DNA of 45,837 nucleotides from NCBI GenBank assembly GCA_964594115.1, contig CAZQLD010000008.1, forward strand, positions 1 to 45,837. Direction: 5' to 3'. The stretch's first letter is position 1, and each line of letters starts with the position of its first letter. Shown one piece after another: positions 32,405-41,384 of the stretch. A program made the translations under genes and the position numbers. The notes under the pieces are model-generated. The model was not told where the DNA came from. It did not search any database and saw nothing but the letters and a program-made list of their open reading frames with translations. This DNA is from MFWN01 sp964594115. Lineage in GTDB: Archaea > Nanobdellota > Nanobdellia > Pacearchaeales > GW2011-AR1.

Positions 32405-32518
32405 ATGTCAGGTTATAAAGAATGTGCATTTATGAACACTTGTCCTAAAGCAGATTTTGAAAAGCCTCTTTGTTATGAATTTGCTGGGAAATTAGAAGAA
32501 AAAATAGCTGAGTGCTAG
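32405..32518 (+). CDS. Cys-containing microprotein downstream of prefoldin
   Basis: This 37-residue ORF begins 1 nt after the prefoldin stop, with the usual TAA-A-ATG spacing. Cysteines at 7, 13, 23 and 37 (YKECAFMNTCPKADFEKPLC) could bind metal. It ends with TAG, but the same frame stays open for 34 more codons to TAA at 32623-32625, encoding a hydrophobic stretch (VVRVPVNIVGGLVSKLVMPF). It could therefore be a shortened form of a 70-residue protein. Unrecognised. Confidence 0.55.
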   Translation: MSGYKECAFMNTCPKADFEKPLCYEFAGKLEEKIAEC

Positions 32519-32660
32519 AAAGACAATAGTTATTTATACAAAACTTTGAGAGTTGTGAGAGTTCCTGTAAATATTGTTGGGGGTTTGGTGAGTAAACTTG
32601 TAATGCCTTTTTTAAAGGTATCTTAAAGTTGGGAGATGCCTCAACAGATGATAACTCAGA

Positions 32661-33470
32661 TTAACTTCTGATTTTTTTAACTTTTTTTAAAAATCTTTTA
32701 TAAGATAGCAATCCAAGTTCTGAAATTATTCCTCTAATATATTTTTTCTTAATTAGCTCAAATGCAGGATTTTTAATTCTAATTTTTTCTGTATCCCAGA
32801 CTTCCTTAACTTCTCTTTGCTCAAGTTTCACTTTAGGAATATATTTCAAAGAATCTGCAAGAATGTAAACTGGAATGTTATTTGAACTGGCTATTGCAGA
32901 AAACATTCCGCTTCCAACCTTATTTATTGTTCCTTTTTTTGTGATTGCGTCTGAACCTAGCAAGACAAGGTCAACATCTCTTGTTTCCTGAGATTCAGTT
33001 AAGGCAATAGCTGCTGCAGAATCTATAAACATTGTAACTTTAATTCCTGCTTTTTTCAAAGCTTTTGCTGTCTTTCTTCCCTGATATAATGGCCGGGTTT
33101 CTGTATTATAAACTTCAAATTTCTTGCCTTTTTTCTTTGCATAAATAAGAGAAGAAACAACAGTTGAGGAGTGGCAGTGAGTAAAGACAACATAGTTATT
33201 TTTAATTAATTTTAAAACCTGCTTATTAATTTTATTTTGATTCTCATTTAATTGTTTAACAAAGACCTTATAGGAAATTTTGTCAGCATTTTTAAGGATA
33301 TTTAGTAAAAAAGGCTCTGTGGGTCTGAGAGAAAGGATTTTCTTTTTGCTTTTTTCATTAGGAAAAAGCTTGTAAGCTTGCAGTCCAGCCAGAGCAACAG
33401 CCCTTGCTCCTTGTATTTTAACAGATTTTATGTTCTTGCAAATCTTGTCAAACCTCTTTCTTTTATTCAT
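32661..33470 (-). CDS. Ribose-1,5-bisphosphate isomerase-like (eIF2B family)
   Basis: This 269-residue protein of the eIF2B alpha-like fold has VFTHCHSSTVVSSLIYAKKK (catalytic Cys), ETRPLYQGRKTAKAL and LLGSDAITKKGTINKVGSGM (Asp). This combination marks ribose-1,5-bisphosphate isomerase rather than a translation factor, and the partner AMP phosphorylase gene lies at 7300. It makes ribulose-1,5-bisphosphate for RuBisCO. Somewhat shorter than characterised enzymes (about 320), the N-terminal part being reduced. The aIF2B-like alternative cannot be fully excluded. Confidence 0.78.
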   Translation of the reverse strand: MNKRKRFDKICKNIKSVKIQGARAVALAGLQAYKLFPNEKSKKKILSLRPTEPFLLNILKNADKISYKVFVKQLNENQNKINKQVLKLIKNNYVVFTHCHSSTVVSSLIYAKKKGKKFEVYNTETRPLYQGRKTAKALKKAGIKVTMFIDSAAAIALTESQETRDVDLVLLGSDAITKKGTINKVGSGMFSAIASSNNIPVYILADSLKYIPKVKLEQREVKEVWDTEKIRIKNPAFELIKKKYIRGIISELGLLSYKRFLKKVKKIRS

Positions 33471-33491
33471 GTTTTTACATAGTCTTTTTAA

Positions 33492-33519
33492 TTTTTAAAC
33501 TCTCCGGAGAATTTAAAAA
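33492..33519. promoter_or_regulatory. 28-bp near-palindromic divergent promoter
   Basis: A core TCTCCGGAGA (33501-33510) is flanked by mirror-image TATA boxes (TTTTTAAA and TTTAAAAA), with one mismatched pair. On the plus side the TATA lies about 25-30 nt before ATG 33541 (SpoIIM). On the minus side, the isomerase ATG 33470 is about the same distance away. The core could be two back-to-back BRE elements or an operator. Confidence 0.5.
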
Positions 33520-33540
33520 TGCCTCTTCCTTTTTGTTTTT

Positions 33541-34398
33541 ATGCTAGAGATGCTGATAAATCCAAAAAGAGCAGAAAGAAAAAGCTGGGAGATGCTTTTT
33601 ATAGGGCTAGTTTATGCTTCTTTGTCTATCTTGTTGGTAAACTGGATTTTTGCCCAGGATGTTGTTTTAGCTAAATATTCTGGCATACTCATTATAACTT
33701 TTTGCGTTATGTTTTCAATGCCTTTTATGTATTATGCGATCAAGCTTGAAGAAGAAAAAGACATAAAAATAGAGGGAAGTTTCAAGCTTTTAAAAGAGCA
33801 TAATAAAGCTCTTATGAGTTTTTTGTGGCTTTTTTTAGGATTTATTGTTGCATTTTCATTTTGGTATCTTGTATTGCCTTCTGACAATAGCTTTAGGGCG
33901 CAGATAGAAACCTTTTGCATGATTAACAGACCAGCTAATTTCAATGAGTGTATTGAACAGTATGGAGTTAAAGCTACAGGAAGAACAACAGGCTTTCTTA
34001 CTTCTAAAGAAAAATTAATAGCTATTTTTACAAACAATATTTATGTTCTGATGTTCACTCTTATCTTTTCACTAATTTTTGGAGCAGGAGCTATTTTTAT
34101 TTTAGCGTGGAATGCTTCAGTGATAGCTGCTGCTATAGGTATTTTTTCTAAATCAAGCTTGTCAAACCTACCATTGGGGATAGCAAGATATATGATACAC
34201 GGCCTGCCAGAAATAGCAGCTTATTTTATAGGAGCCTTAGGAGGGGGAATAATAAGTGTAGCTATAATTAAGCATGATGTAAGAAGTGAAAAATTTTGGG
34301 GTATTTTGCAGGATTCGTTAAATTTAATAATACTCGCAGTCATTGTATTGTTTGTTGCTGCACTAATAGAAGTTTTTATAACCCCTGTATTATTTTAA
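33541..34398 (+). CDS. SpoIIM/DUF95-family membrane protein
   Basis: This 285-residue protein has about six transmembrane helices. FTNNIYVLMFTLIFSLIFGA, LAWNASVIAAAIGIF and IHGLPEIAAYFIGALGGGI match the SpoIIM family. The function in archaea is unknown. It is first in a run with the zinc ribbon, AglB, transferase and flippase genes. Confidence 0.87.
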   Translation: MLEMLINPKRAERKSWEMLFIGLVYASLSILLVNWIFAQDVVLAKYSGILIITFCVMFSMPFMYYAIKLEEEKDIKIEGSFKLLKEHNKALMSFLWLFLGFIVAFSFWYLVLPSDNSFRAQIETFCMINRPANFNECIEQYGVKATGRTTGFLTSKEKLIAIFTNNIYVLMFTLIFSLIFGAGAIFILAWNASVIAAAIGIFSKSSLSNLPLGIARYMIHGLPEIAAYFIGALGGGIISVAIIKHDVRSEKFWGILQDSLNLIILAVIVLFVAALIEVFITPVLF

Positions 34399-34411
34399 TG
34401 GAGAGTTCAAA

Positions 34412-34558
34412 ATGATGAAATTTATCTGTAAAGGATGTGGATACAGGTTTGAAAGTGAAAAAGAAAATACTAAATGTCCTTATTGCGGAAAGAAAGAGAT
34501 TGAAGGAGAAAAAAATGCAGAAGAGCTTATTAAGGATGTAGAGAAAATTTTAGATTAA
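34412..34558 (+). CDS. Zinc-ribbon microprotein upstream of aglB
   Basis: The 48-residue product MMKFICKGCGYRFESEKENT continues to KCPYCGKKE: two CxxC pairs (C6, C9, C22, C25) form a rubredoxin-like zinc knuckle, followed by an acidic helix. ATG 34415 is an alternative start. It sits 13 nt after SpoIIM and 2 nt before AglB, so it is part of the operon. Confidence 0.75.
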   Translation: MMKFICKGCGYRFESEKENTKCPYCGKKEIEGEKNAEELIKDVEKILD

Positions 34559-34560
34559 AA

Positions 34561-37359
34561 ATGGAAGGAGAAGATAAAGAAGAAGGGAAAAGGGAAGCTG
34601 AAGAGTCAGAAGAAAGGATAGAAGAAAAAAGTGAAGAAGTGCTTGAAGATAGAACAAATAAAATGATTGGATTTTTCAAAAAATCTAATCTATGGGTTAT
34701 TGGTATTTTAATTCTAGCTTTAATTTTGGGAATTTATATTAGAAGTCTGCCTATGCAGGATCATGGAGGAAATCCGGGTTTATGGGATATAACTACCAAT
34801 ACCTGGACACTTGGCCCAGACTTGGACCCTTGGTTATTTTTAAGGTATGCAAAAACAATTGTTGAAGAAGGCTCTCTTCCAGATGTTGATACAATGAGAA
34901 ATGTTCCTGTGGGGTTTAATACTGCTACTGAAACGCGATTGCTTCCTTATATGATTGCAGGAACTTACTGGATTTCTAGCTTATTTTACAACAATGCTAA
35001 TATAGAGTTTGCAGGAGCTGTTTTTCCAGTTATTATGTTTGCGTTTACAATCTTAGCCTTCTTTTTATTTACCAGGGAGATTTTTAATAGAGAAGATAAA
35101 GAGAGCAAAACAAAAGCAAATATTATTGCCTTGATTTCAACTTTTTTCATGATTGTTATACCTGCTTTCTTGTCAAGAACAGTTGCAGGAATTCCTGAAA
35201 AAGAGTCTGCAGGTTTCTTTTTTATGTTCCTTACATTTTTTTTATTTTTAAAATCCTGGAAATCTAAAAATTTGAAAAAAGCTATGATTTTTGGACTTTT
35301 AGCTGGCATCTCAACTACGTGCATGGGTTTAATCTGGGGGGGAGTTAGTTATGTATATGTTACAATTGCTATTGCAAGTTTATTGGCACTTATTTTAAAC
35401 AAAGTCCATAAAAAAGAGTTTATAGTTTATAGTTTATGGATTGTCTCTTCTTTTATTTTAATAAACCTATTTTCAAACAGATCCACCTTAAAAGGCATGA
35501 TTACTTCTTTAGATTCAGGCCTTGCATTTTCAGTTTTTTTTATTTTCCTAGTGCACTTTATTTTATGGAATACAAAATTAAAAAAAGCAGAAATTTGGGA
35601 AAAAATAAAAATTCCTAAAAACATTATTTCTTTAATTATTGCTATTATTTTAGGGATTATTCTTGTCCTATTTTTTCTTGGACCTAGCTTTATGATTGAA
35701 AAATTAAAAGCATTAAATCAGATGTTCTTTAAGCCTGTAACAGGAAGATGGAACATAACAGTTGCTGAAAACAGGCAGCCGTTTTTTACAGAATGGGCAG
35801 GAAGTTTTGGTCCTTTTATAAAAAAGATTCCTGTTTTATTCTGGTTATTTTTCATAGGTTCTGTTGTCTTATTTAAAAAAATGCTAGATAAGATAAAGAA
35901 AAAAGATTCCTGGGTTTTGACAGGACTTTATGTTTTGTTTTTCTTTGGATTAGTATTCAGCAGGTATTCCTCTTCTAGCTTGTTTAATGGAGAAAACTTT
36001 ATTAGCAAGGTGTTTTATTATGGTTCTGCCTTACTAATGATTGGCTCTTTTATTTATTATTATATAAAATACCATAAGGAAAAGAACAAAGGATTTGAAA
36101 AGATTAATTATGAATTTTTATTGTTGTTTTCATTATTTGCCTTATGTTTATTTACAGCAAGAAGCGCAGTGAGATTAATTATGGTTCTAGCCACAATTGC
36201 ACCTATTTTTGTGGGTTATTTAATAATATCTTTAAGTTACAGATTTAAAAATACAAAAGATGAAACTATTAAAATTATTTTAGGAATAATTGTTATTTTA
36301 GTCTTAGTATTGGGTGTATTTGTTTTCTGGAACTTTTATAAGGGAGTAAGGGGTCAGGCATATGGCTTTGTACCTTCTTATTACAACCAGCAATGGCAAA
36401 AAGCAATGTTATGGGTGAGAGAGAATACTGCAGAAGATGCTGTATTTGCCCACTGGTGGGATTATGGTTACTGGCTCCAGAGTATTGGGAACAGGGCAAC
36501 TGTCACAGATGGTGGAAATGCAATGGTTTTCTGGAATTATCTGAGTGGAAGGCTGGTTTTAACAGGAGACAATCAGAAAGATGCTTTAGATTTTTTATAC
36601 AGCCATAATTCAACCTATTTGCTGATAGATTCAACAGATATTGGGAAATATACTGCATTTTCAAGTATTGGCAGTGATGAAAATTATGACAGATATTCAT
36701 GGATTCCTTCAATGATTTCTGATGAAAGGCAGATTCAAGAGACAAGAAACTCCACAATAAGAGTTTACCAAGGAGGCAGCATGATTGATGAAGATATTGT
36801 CTATGAACAAGGTGGAAAAGAGATATTTTTGCCTGCGCAAAATGCAGCAGTTATTGGTGTTATTTTAGAAATTTCCCAAAAAGGAGAGTCTCTGTCATTT
36901 AACAAACAACCAGAGGGCATTTTTTACTATCAGGGACAGCAGATTAGAATTCCTTTAAGATATATATATGTTAATGGGCAGTTTGTTGACTTTAAAACAG
37001 GCTTAGAAGGGTGTGTTTATATTATAGAGAGAGTTGATCAGGCAAATCAGGGAGTAAGCGTAGATGAAATGGGGGCTTTAATGTATCTTTCTCCAAGAAT
37101 TATGAGGGGATTGCTTGGCCAGATATATCTGTTAGATGACCCTTTTAACAACTTTCCTAATTTTGAGCTGGCACATTCAGAACCTAATCTAATTATAGAG
37201 AGCCTAAATTCGCAGGGAATGAATTTAAATGAATTTGTTTTTTATCAGGGAATCCAAGGGCCAATAAAAATCTGGGAAATTCAATACACAGGGGAAGAAG
37301 AGTTTAAACAAGAGTATATAGAAAGCGATTATTCTAAATATATTGACTGGAAATTGTAA
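34561..37359 (+). CDS. aglB: Oligosaccharyltransferase AglB (STT3 family)
   Basis: In this 932-residue protein a charged cytosolic N-terminus (about 1-40) is followed by 12-13 transmembrane segments. The metal-binding motif GPDLDPW (D87, D89) lies in the first outer loop. The WWDYG catalytic signature is at 632-636 with FAHWWDYGYW context. A soluble C-terminal domain follows. It transfers lipid-linked glycans to N-X-S/T asparagines on the outer face. It is co-transcribed with its transferase and flippase. Confidence 0.96.
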   Translation: MEGEDKEEGKREAEESEERIEEKSEEVLEDRTNKMIGFFKKSNLWVIGILILALILGIYIRSLPMQDHGGNPGLWDITTNTWTLGPDLDPWLFLRYAKTIVEEGSLPDVDTMRNVPVGFNTATETRLLPYMIAGTYWISSLFYNNANIEFAGAVFPVIMFAFTILAFFLFTREIFNREDKESKTKANIIALISTFFMIVIPAFLSRTVAGIPEKESAGFFFMFLTFFLFLKSWKSKNLKKAMIFGLLAGISTTCMGLIWGGVSYVYVTIAIASLLALILNKVHKKEFIVYSLWIVSSFILINLFSNRSTLKGMITSLDSGLAFSVFFIFLVHFILWNTKLKKAEIWEKIKIPKNIISLIIAIILGIILVLFFLGPSFMIEKLKALNQMFFKPVTGRWNITVAENRQPFFTEWAGSFGPFIKKIPVLFWLFFIGSVVLFKKMLDKIKKKDSWVLTGLYVLFFFGLVFSRYSSSSLFNGENFISKVFYYGSALLMIGSFIYYYIKYHKEKNKGFEKINYEFLLLFSLFALCLFTARSAVRLIMVLATIAPIFVGYLIISLSYRFKNTKDETIKIILGIIVILVLVLGVFVFWNFYKGVRGQAYGFVPSYYNQQWQKAMLWVRENTAEDAVFAHWWDYGYWLQSIGNRATVTDGGNAMVFWNYLSGRLVLTGDNQKDALDFLYSHNSTYLLIDSTDIGKYTAFSSIGSDENYDRYSWIPSMISDERQIQETRNSTIRVYQGGSMIDEDIVYEQGGKEIFLPAQNAAVIGVILEISQKGESLSFNKQPEGIFYYQGQQIRIPLRYIYVNGQFVDFKTGLEGCVYIIERVDQANQGVSVDEMGALMYLSPRIMRGLLGQIYLLDDPFNNFPNFELAHSEPNLIIESLNSQGMNLNEFVFYQGIQGPIKIWEIQYTGEEEFKQEYIESDYSKYIDWKL

Positions 37360-37360
37360 A

Positions 37361-38368
37361 ATGGAGCCTTTATTGTTTATTCCGATTATCTTAAGTTTCT
37401 TTGTAACCCTTTTAGCCCTGCCTTCTTGGATAAAAAGGGCTAAGAAAATAGGATTTGTCTGGGAAGACATGAATAAATACAAAAAGCCAAAGATTGCAGG
37501 CTCTGGAGGAATAGTTGTTGTTATGGGTTTTGTCTTAGGAGTTTTATGCTATATTGCAATCAAAACTTTTGTCCTGAAAATAAACACAACTACTGTTGAG
37601 ATTTTTGCTCTTTTAACAACAATTCTGATTTCTTCAACCATAGCTTTAACAGATGATATTTTTGGGTGGCAGCACGGAGGATTGTCTGCAAGATTAAGAA
37701 TTTTTTTAGTTTTTTTAGCAGCAGTTCCGTTAATGGTGATAAATGTAGGATACTCTATAATATGGGTTCCTTTTATTGGAGAGGTTGAACTGGGTTTAAT
37801 CTATCCTTTAATAATAATTCCTATTGGTGTTATAGGCGCAGCAACAACTTTTAATTTTATAGCAGGCTATAATGGTTTAGAAGCAGGACAAAGCATGCTT
37901 GTTATCGGAGCCTTAAGTATAGTGGCTTTTTTTACAGGAAGCTCATGGCTGACTTTAATAGGTTTGTGCATGATTGCAGCTTTAGCTGCTTTTTTAATCT
38001 TTAATAGATTTCCTGCAAAAATATTTCCAGGAGATGTTTTAACCTATCCTATAGGAGCATTAATAGCTATATTTGCTATACTTGGAAATTTCGAGAGAAT
38101 TGCTGTTTTCTTTTTTATTCCTTATATTATTGAAACAGGTTTAAAGGTCAGGGGGAAGCTAAAAAAACAGTCATTTGGAGTTCCAAATAAAGATAATAGT
38201 TTAAATCTTGCTTATAACAAGATTTATGGATTAGAGCATCTTGCTATTAGATTATTGAAAAAAGTAAAGAAGAAAGTGTATGAAAAAGATGTTGTTTACT
38301 TAATCTGGGGATTTCAGATAGTTATAATAATTATAGGGTTTATAATTTTCAGAAGATTTATATTTTAA
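37361..38368 (+). CDS. aglH: UDP-GlcNAc:dolichyl-phosphate GlcNAc-1-P transferase (MraY/GPT family)
   Basis: The product is 335 residues from ATG 37361 (spacing 1 nt after AglB; frame open to 37343). About ten transmembrane helices. MNKYKKPKIAGSGGIVVVMG, the aspartate motif ALTDDIFGW, NFIAGYNGLEAGQS and FPGDVLTYPIGA are the active-site elements. It starts the lipid-linked glycan that AglB transfers. The gene symbol is by function (AglH-like). Confidence 0.88.
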   Translation: MEPLLFIPIILSFFVTLLALPSWIKRAKKIGFVWEDMNKYKKPKIAGSGGIVVVMGFVLGVLCYIAIKTFVLKINTTTVEIFALLTTILISSTIALTDDIFGWQHGGLSARLRIFLVFLAAVPLMVINVGYSIIWVPFIGEVELGLIYPLIIIPIGVIGAATTFNFIAGYNGLEAGQSMLVIGALSIVAFFTGSSWLTLIGLCMIAALAAFLIFNRFPAKIFPGDVLTYPIGALIAIFAILGNFERIAVFFFIPYIIETGLKVRGKLKKQSFGVPNKDNSLNLAYNKIYGLEHLAIRLLKKVKKKVYEKDVVYLIWGFQIVIIIIGFIIFRRFIF

Positions 38369-38369
38369 G

Positions 38370-39599
38370 ATGAGTTTCAAAAAAAAGTTTTCAAATGAGC
38401 TTGTAAAAGGAAGTTTAGTACTGTTTATATCAATGAATCTTTTAAATTTCTTAAATTATTTTTTTCATTTTCTCAGTGCAAGATTATTAACTCCTGCAGA
38501 TTATGGCATTGTGGCAACTCTAATGAGCATTATTTTTATTCTCTACATACCAAATGAGGTTATTCAAACAATTGTCTCAAGATACACTACTAAATTTAAT
38601 GTAAAAAAAAATAATAAAAAAATAAAAAATTTAATGATAAAGTCAATAAGAAAATTCTTGGTTTTGGGAGTTTTATGTTTTATTATATTCACTATTTTAT
38701 CACCTTTAATAGGAACATTTTTATCTATAGATGTGAAATTATTAATGCTGACTGGAGTTTTTATAATTGCATCTTTTTTAATTCCAATTACAAGAGGTAT
38801 ACTTCAGGGAACAAAGAAATTTAATAGTCTTGGTATTAATTATTTTTTAGAGGGCTTTGTTAAGGTAATCTTAGCTTTTGTCTTAATTTTTATTGGATTA
38901 AAGGTATATGGGGCAATATCTGCAGTAATCCTTAGTGTATTTTTTGTTTTTGGTGTTTCATTCTTATCTTTAAAAAAAGTTTTAAAAACAAAAAGAAAGA
39001 AAGGAAAAGTTAAAGGAATTTATTCTTATTCTGTTCCAACACTCATCTCTATTTCCTCTATAATGATACTTTTAAGTATGGATATTATTTTAGCTAAAAG
39101 ATTTTTTCCAGAAGAGATTGTAGGACAGTATGCTGTATTATCAATGCTGAGCAAGATAATCTTTTTTGGAACCTGGGGAGTAAGCAAGGCTATGTTTCCT
39201 TTAGTATCTGAAAAACATGATAAAAAAAGAGATTCTAAAGAATTATTAATGAAATCATTTATTATAGTACTGGGCCTGGCTGGTTTTGCCTTGTTTTTAT
39301 ATTATTTTATTCCAAGATCTATAATAACAATTCTTTTTGGAAGGCAGTATATTGCATTCGCACGCCTTCTTTTATATCCTGCAGTAGCTATGTCTTTATT
39401 GTCTGTAACAAACATCTTTGTGCTGTATAATCTTTCTACAGGCAAAGAGAAAAATAGCTATATTATGGTATTTTTTGTGATTTTGCAGATAGTTTTATTA
39501 TCCTTATTCCACTCAACACTATTGCAGTTTACAAAAATGTTGATATTGGCCAATGTAATCTCCTCGCTAACTATGCTGATATTAACTTTAAAAAGGTAG
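38370..39599 (+). CDS. Polysaccharide flippase (MATE/Wzx-like)
   Basis: In this 409-residue protein twelve or so hydrophobic helices are visible. FFHFLSARLLTPADYGIVAT near the start and DIILAKRFFPEEIVGQYAVL are family hallmarks. It probably moves the lipid-linked glycan across the membrane. It ends in TAG, overlapping tail-to-tail by 12 nt with the deacetylase gene. Confidence 0.87.
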   Translation: MSFKKKFSNELVKGSLVLFISMNLLNFLNYFFHFLSARLLTPADYGIVATLMSIIFILYIPNEVIQTIVSRYTTKFNVKKNNKKIKNLMIKSIRKFLVLGVLCFIIFTILSPLIGTFLSIDVKLLMLTGVFIIASFLIPITRGILQGTKKFNSLGINYFLEGFVKVILAFVLIFIGLKVYGAISAVILSVFFVFGVSFLSLKKVLKTKRKKGKVKGIYSYSVPTLISISSIMILLSMDIILAKRFFPEEIVGQYAVLSMLSKIIFFGTWGVSKAMFPLVSEKHDKKRDSKELLMKSFIIVLGLAGFALFLYYFIPRSIITILFGRQYIAFARLLLYPAVAMSLLSVTNIFVLYNLSTGKEKNSYIMVFFVILQIVLLSLFHSTLLQFTKMLILANVISSLTMLILTLKR

Positions 39600-40367
39600 T
39601 TTGAGAAATTCAGAAAATGTATGAAATTTAAACTTATTTTTTTTGCACCAGGAGATGTACTTTTCAAGAAGGGTGATTAATTTTTCTCCAGAGTTTCTTT
39701 TTATATACCAAGGAATCTTCAGTTTGTCCAGCTCAGTAAACTCCCATGGATGAAAAAAAAGATTTACAAACCCAGGACTTTTAAAAGAGAAAAGAGTGGC
39801 AAGCTTTAGGTATTTTAATCCTAGATTTCTCACAAAAATCCATGAAACAGGAATTCGAAATAGGGGAAATGTGGAAACAGGAACCTCATAAATACCTTTT
39901 TTTAAATTAATTTTTTTATTTTCAAAATAATTATTATATCTCTTAGGAAGATATGTTGGAGATATAGAAGAATCATACTTAAACCCCATCTTACTCAAGG
40001 AGGCGAAGTCTGGTTTCTGAAGTCTGGGGAACCTAAATCCGTTTATTTTTTTTCCTATCTCCATCTCAAGAATTGCCTTAGATTGTTCAACTTCTCTTTC
40101 AACATACCTATTGATCTTATGGTTTAATCCGTGTGAGGCTATTTCATGTTTTTCAGATATCTCTTTAAGTATTTTGGGATATTTAGATGCAAAACTTGCT
40201 GTTACAAAAAAGGTAGCCTTAATATCAAATTTATCGAGGAGAGCAAGAACTTTTTTTAAACCGTTAAAACTAAACTCAAACTGGTTTTTTGAAGAAAAAT
40301 CCAGATTATACTCTAAAGGCAAATTAAATTCTTCTACATCAAAACTCAGTAAGATTGTTTTAGCCAT
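39588..40367 (-). CDS. Polysaccharide deacetylase (NodB-like)
   Basis: In this 259-residue protein motif 1 is TILLSFDVEEF (D10, E12/E13). Motif 2 is HEIASHGLNH, motif 3 GFRFPRLQKPDF, and the later SPGFVNLFFHPWEF supplies another conserved His. It probably removes N-acetyl groups from GlcNAc in glycans or cleaves related amides. It may act on the glycan built by the adjacent AglB cluster. It shares a minus-strand transcription unit with the methyltransferase gene (6-nt gap). Confidence 0.88.
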   Translation of the reverse strand: MAKTILLSFDVEEFNLPLEYNLDFSSKNQFEFSFNGLKKVLALLDKFDIKATFFVTASFASKYPKILKEISEKHEIASHGLNHKINRYVEREVEQSKAILEMEIGKKINGFRFPRLQKPDFASLSKMGFKYDSSISPTYLPKRYNNYFENKKINLKKGIYEVPVSTFPLFRIPVSWIFVRNLGLKYLKLATLFSFKSPGFVNLFFHPWEFTELDKLKIPWYIKRNSGEKLITLLEKYISWCKKNKFKFHTFSEFLKLPF

Positions 40368-40373
40368 GGAATA

Positions 40374-40976
40374 TTAAAATTTTAATAAAACCACCCTCAA
40401 ATTTTTGTCTTTTGCAATTATCTTAAATTGAAATTTTTTTACTAACTGTGATTCAGATTTATCCAATAAGATTGCAATACTTCCTTTATTTTTAATGAAC
40501 TTTTGTGCCTGGTTTAAAAAAGAGGTAATTAACCTGGCTCTTTGTTTTTTGATTAATTGAAAAGATGCTCTTGAGATAATTCTGTTTTCTTTTGGCAAGA
40601 GAGACTTAACTATCTCTAAATATTTGCTAAGTGAAGCAGATTTAACATTTCCGTATGGGGGATTAAATACTATTAAGTCAAAATTACCTTTTACGTTTTC
40701 AAAAAGATTTGAAATATAAAATTTAATCCTAACCTTGTTTTTTTCTGCATTTTTTCTTGCACACTCAATTGCTAGGGAATTTATATCAATACCCTCACAC
40801 TTAAGACCAAGTGTCTTTAGGTAAATAGGTATAAAGCCTGTTCCTGTTCCAACATCTAAAGCTGATTTAAATTTTAAATTTCTAAGAGATTTTGCAATTA
40901 ATTTAGTATCTTTACCTACTGGAGAAACCCCAATATCATCATCAATCTTGATATTATTAAATTCCCTAAATCTCAT
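40374..40976 (-). CDS. Class I SAM-dependent methyltransferase (HemK/RsmC-like)
   Basis: In this 200-residue protein motif I is SALDVGTGTGFIPIYL, the acidic ligand is CEGIDINSLAI, and motif IV VFNPPYGNV marks an amino- or base-N-methyltransferase (NPPY). This resembles HemK2/PrmC-type or RNA methyltransferases. TATA CATTTAAAACTC lies about 30 nt upstream on the minus strand. Confidence 0.85.
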   Translation of the reverse strand: MRFREFNNIKIDDDIGVSPVGKDTKLIAKSLRNLKFKSALDVGTGTGFIPIYLKTLGLKCEGIDINSLAIECARKNAEKNKVRIKFYISNLFENVKGNFDLIVFNPPYGNVKSASLSKYLEIVKSLLPKENRIISRASFQLIKKQRARLITSFLNQAQKFIKNKGSIAILLDKSESQLVKKFQFKIIAKDKNLRVVLLKF

Positions 40977-41030
40977 ATTTCTTTCATCCAGTTATGAGTT
41001 TTAAATGTTTCTATGAGCAGGGGTGAAGCA

Positions 41031-41087
41031 AAAACCCTAAAAACCCTTATTTCTAAGTAAAATTACCCTTAGGGAAAGAGTTCTGAT
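41031..41087 (+). repeat. Island repeat R1 (type B)
   Basis: The core AAAACCCTAAAAACCCTTA then TTTCTAA is shared by all four copies. The 3' part ACCCTTAGGG...AAGAGTTCTGAT is shared with R3 only. The upstream TGAAGCA is shared with R2 only. CCCTAA and TTAGGG within it are complementary. It leads directly into the 75-residue ORF. Confidence 0.8.
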
Positions 41088-41313
41088 GGGTATTGAGAAA
41101 ATGGGCTTGCATGAAAAACTTAAAGAAGAAGGATTTGAACCTCTTGAAAGTGTTTCTAAAAAAAATATTGAAGACTTTTTAAAAAGAACAGATGTTCTAA
41201 AAAATGAAGTTGTGATTATTGTTGATGGTTCAGCAATTGAAGATTATTTAAAGCAGGTAAAGCTTTCAGGTAAGCCTAAAACATACTATACTATTTACAC
41301 CAAAAGGACCTAA
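41086..41313 (+). CDS. Orphan small protein (island)
   Basis: The 75-residue product is unrecognised: helical LHEKLKEEGFEPLESVSKK then VLKNEVVIIVDGSAIEDYLK, and an aromatic C-terminus TYYTIYTKRT. ATG 41101 (M6) is an alternative start because it is preceded by GAGAAA, similar to R3's AAGAAAA-ATG. It begins at the end of repeat R1. Confidence 0.55.
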   Translation: MGIEKMGLHEKLKEEGFEPLESVSKKNIEDFLKRTDVLKNEVVIIVDGSAIEDYLKQVKLSGKPKTYYTIYTKRT

Positions 41314-41384
41314 AAATTTCTAGTGATAAAAGGATGGGAACTCTAGAACCATAATTATTAAAAACTATTAAATCCTTTTAATAA

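Noticed and set aside
32519..32640. Possible small RNA between prefoldin and the isomerase gene
   Set aside because: No convincing C/D or H/ACA boxes (GATGATA only resembles box C) and the readthrough frame explains the openness of the region.
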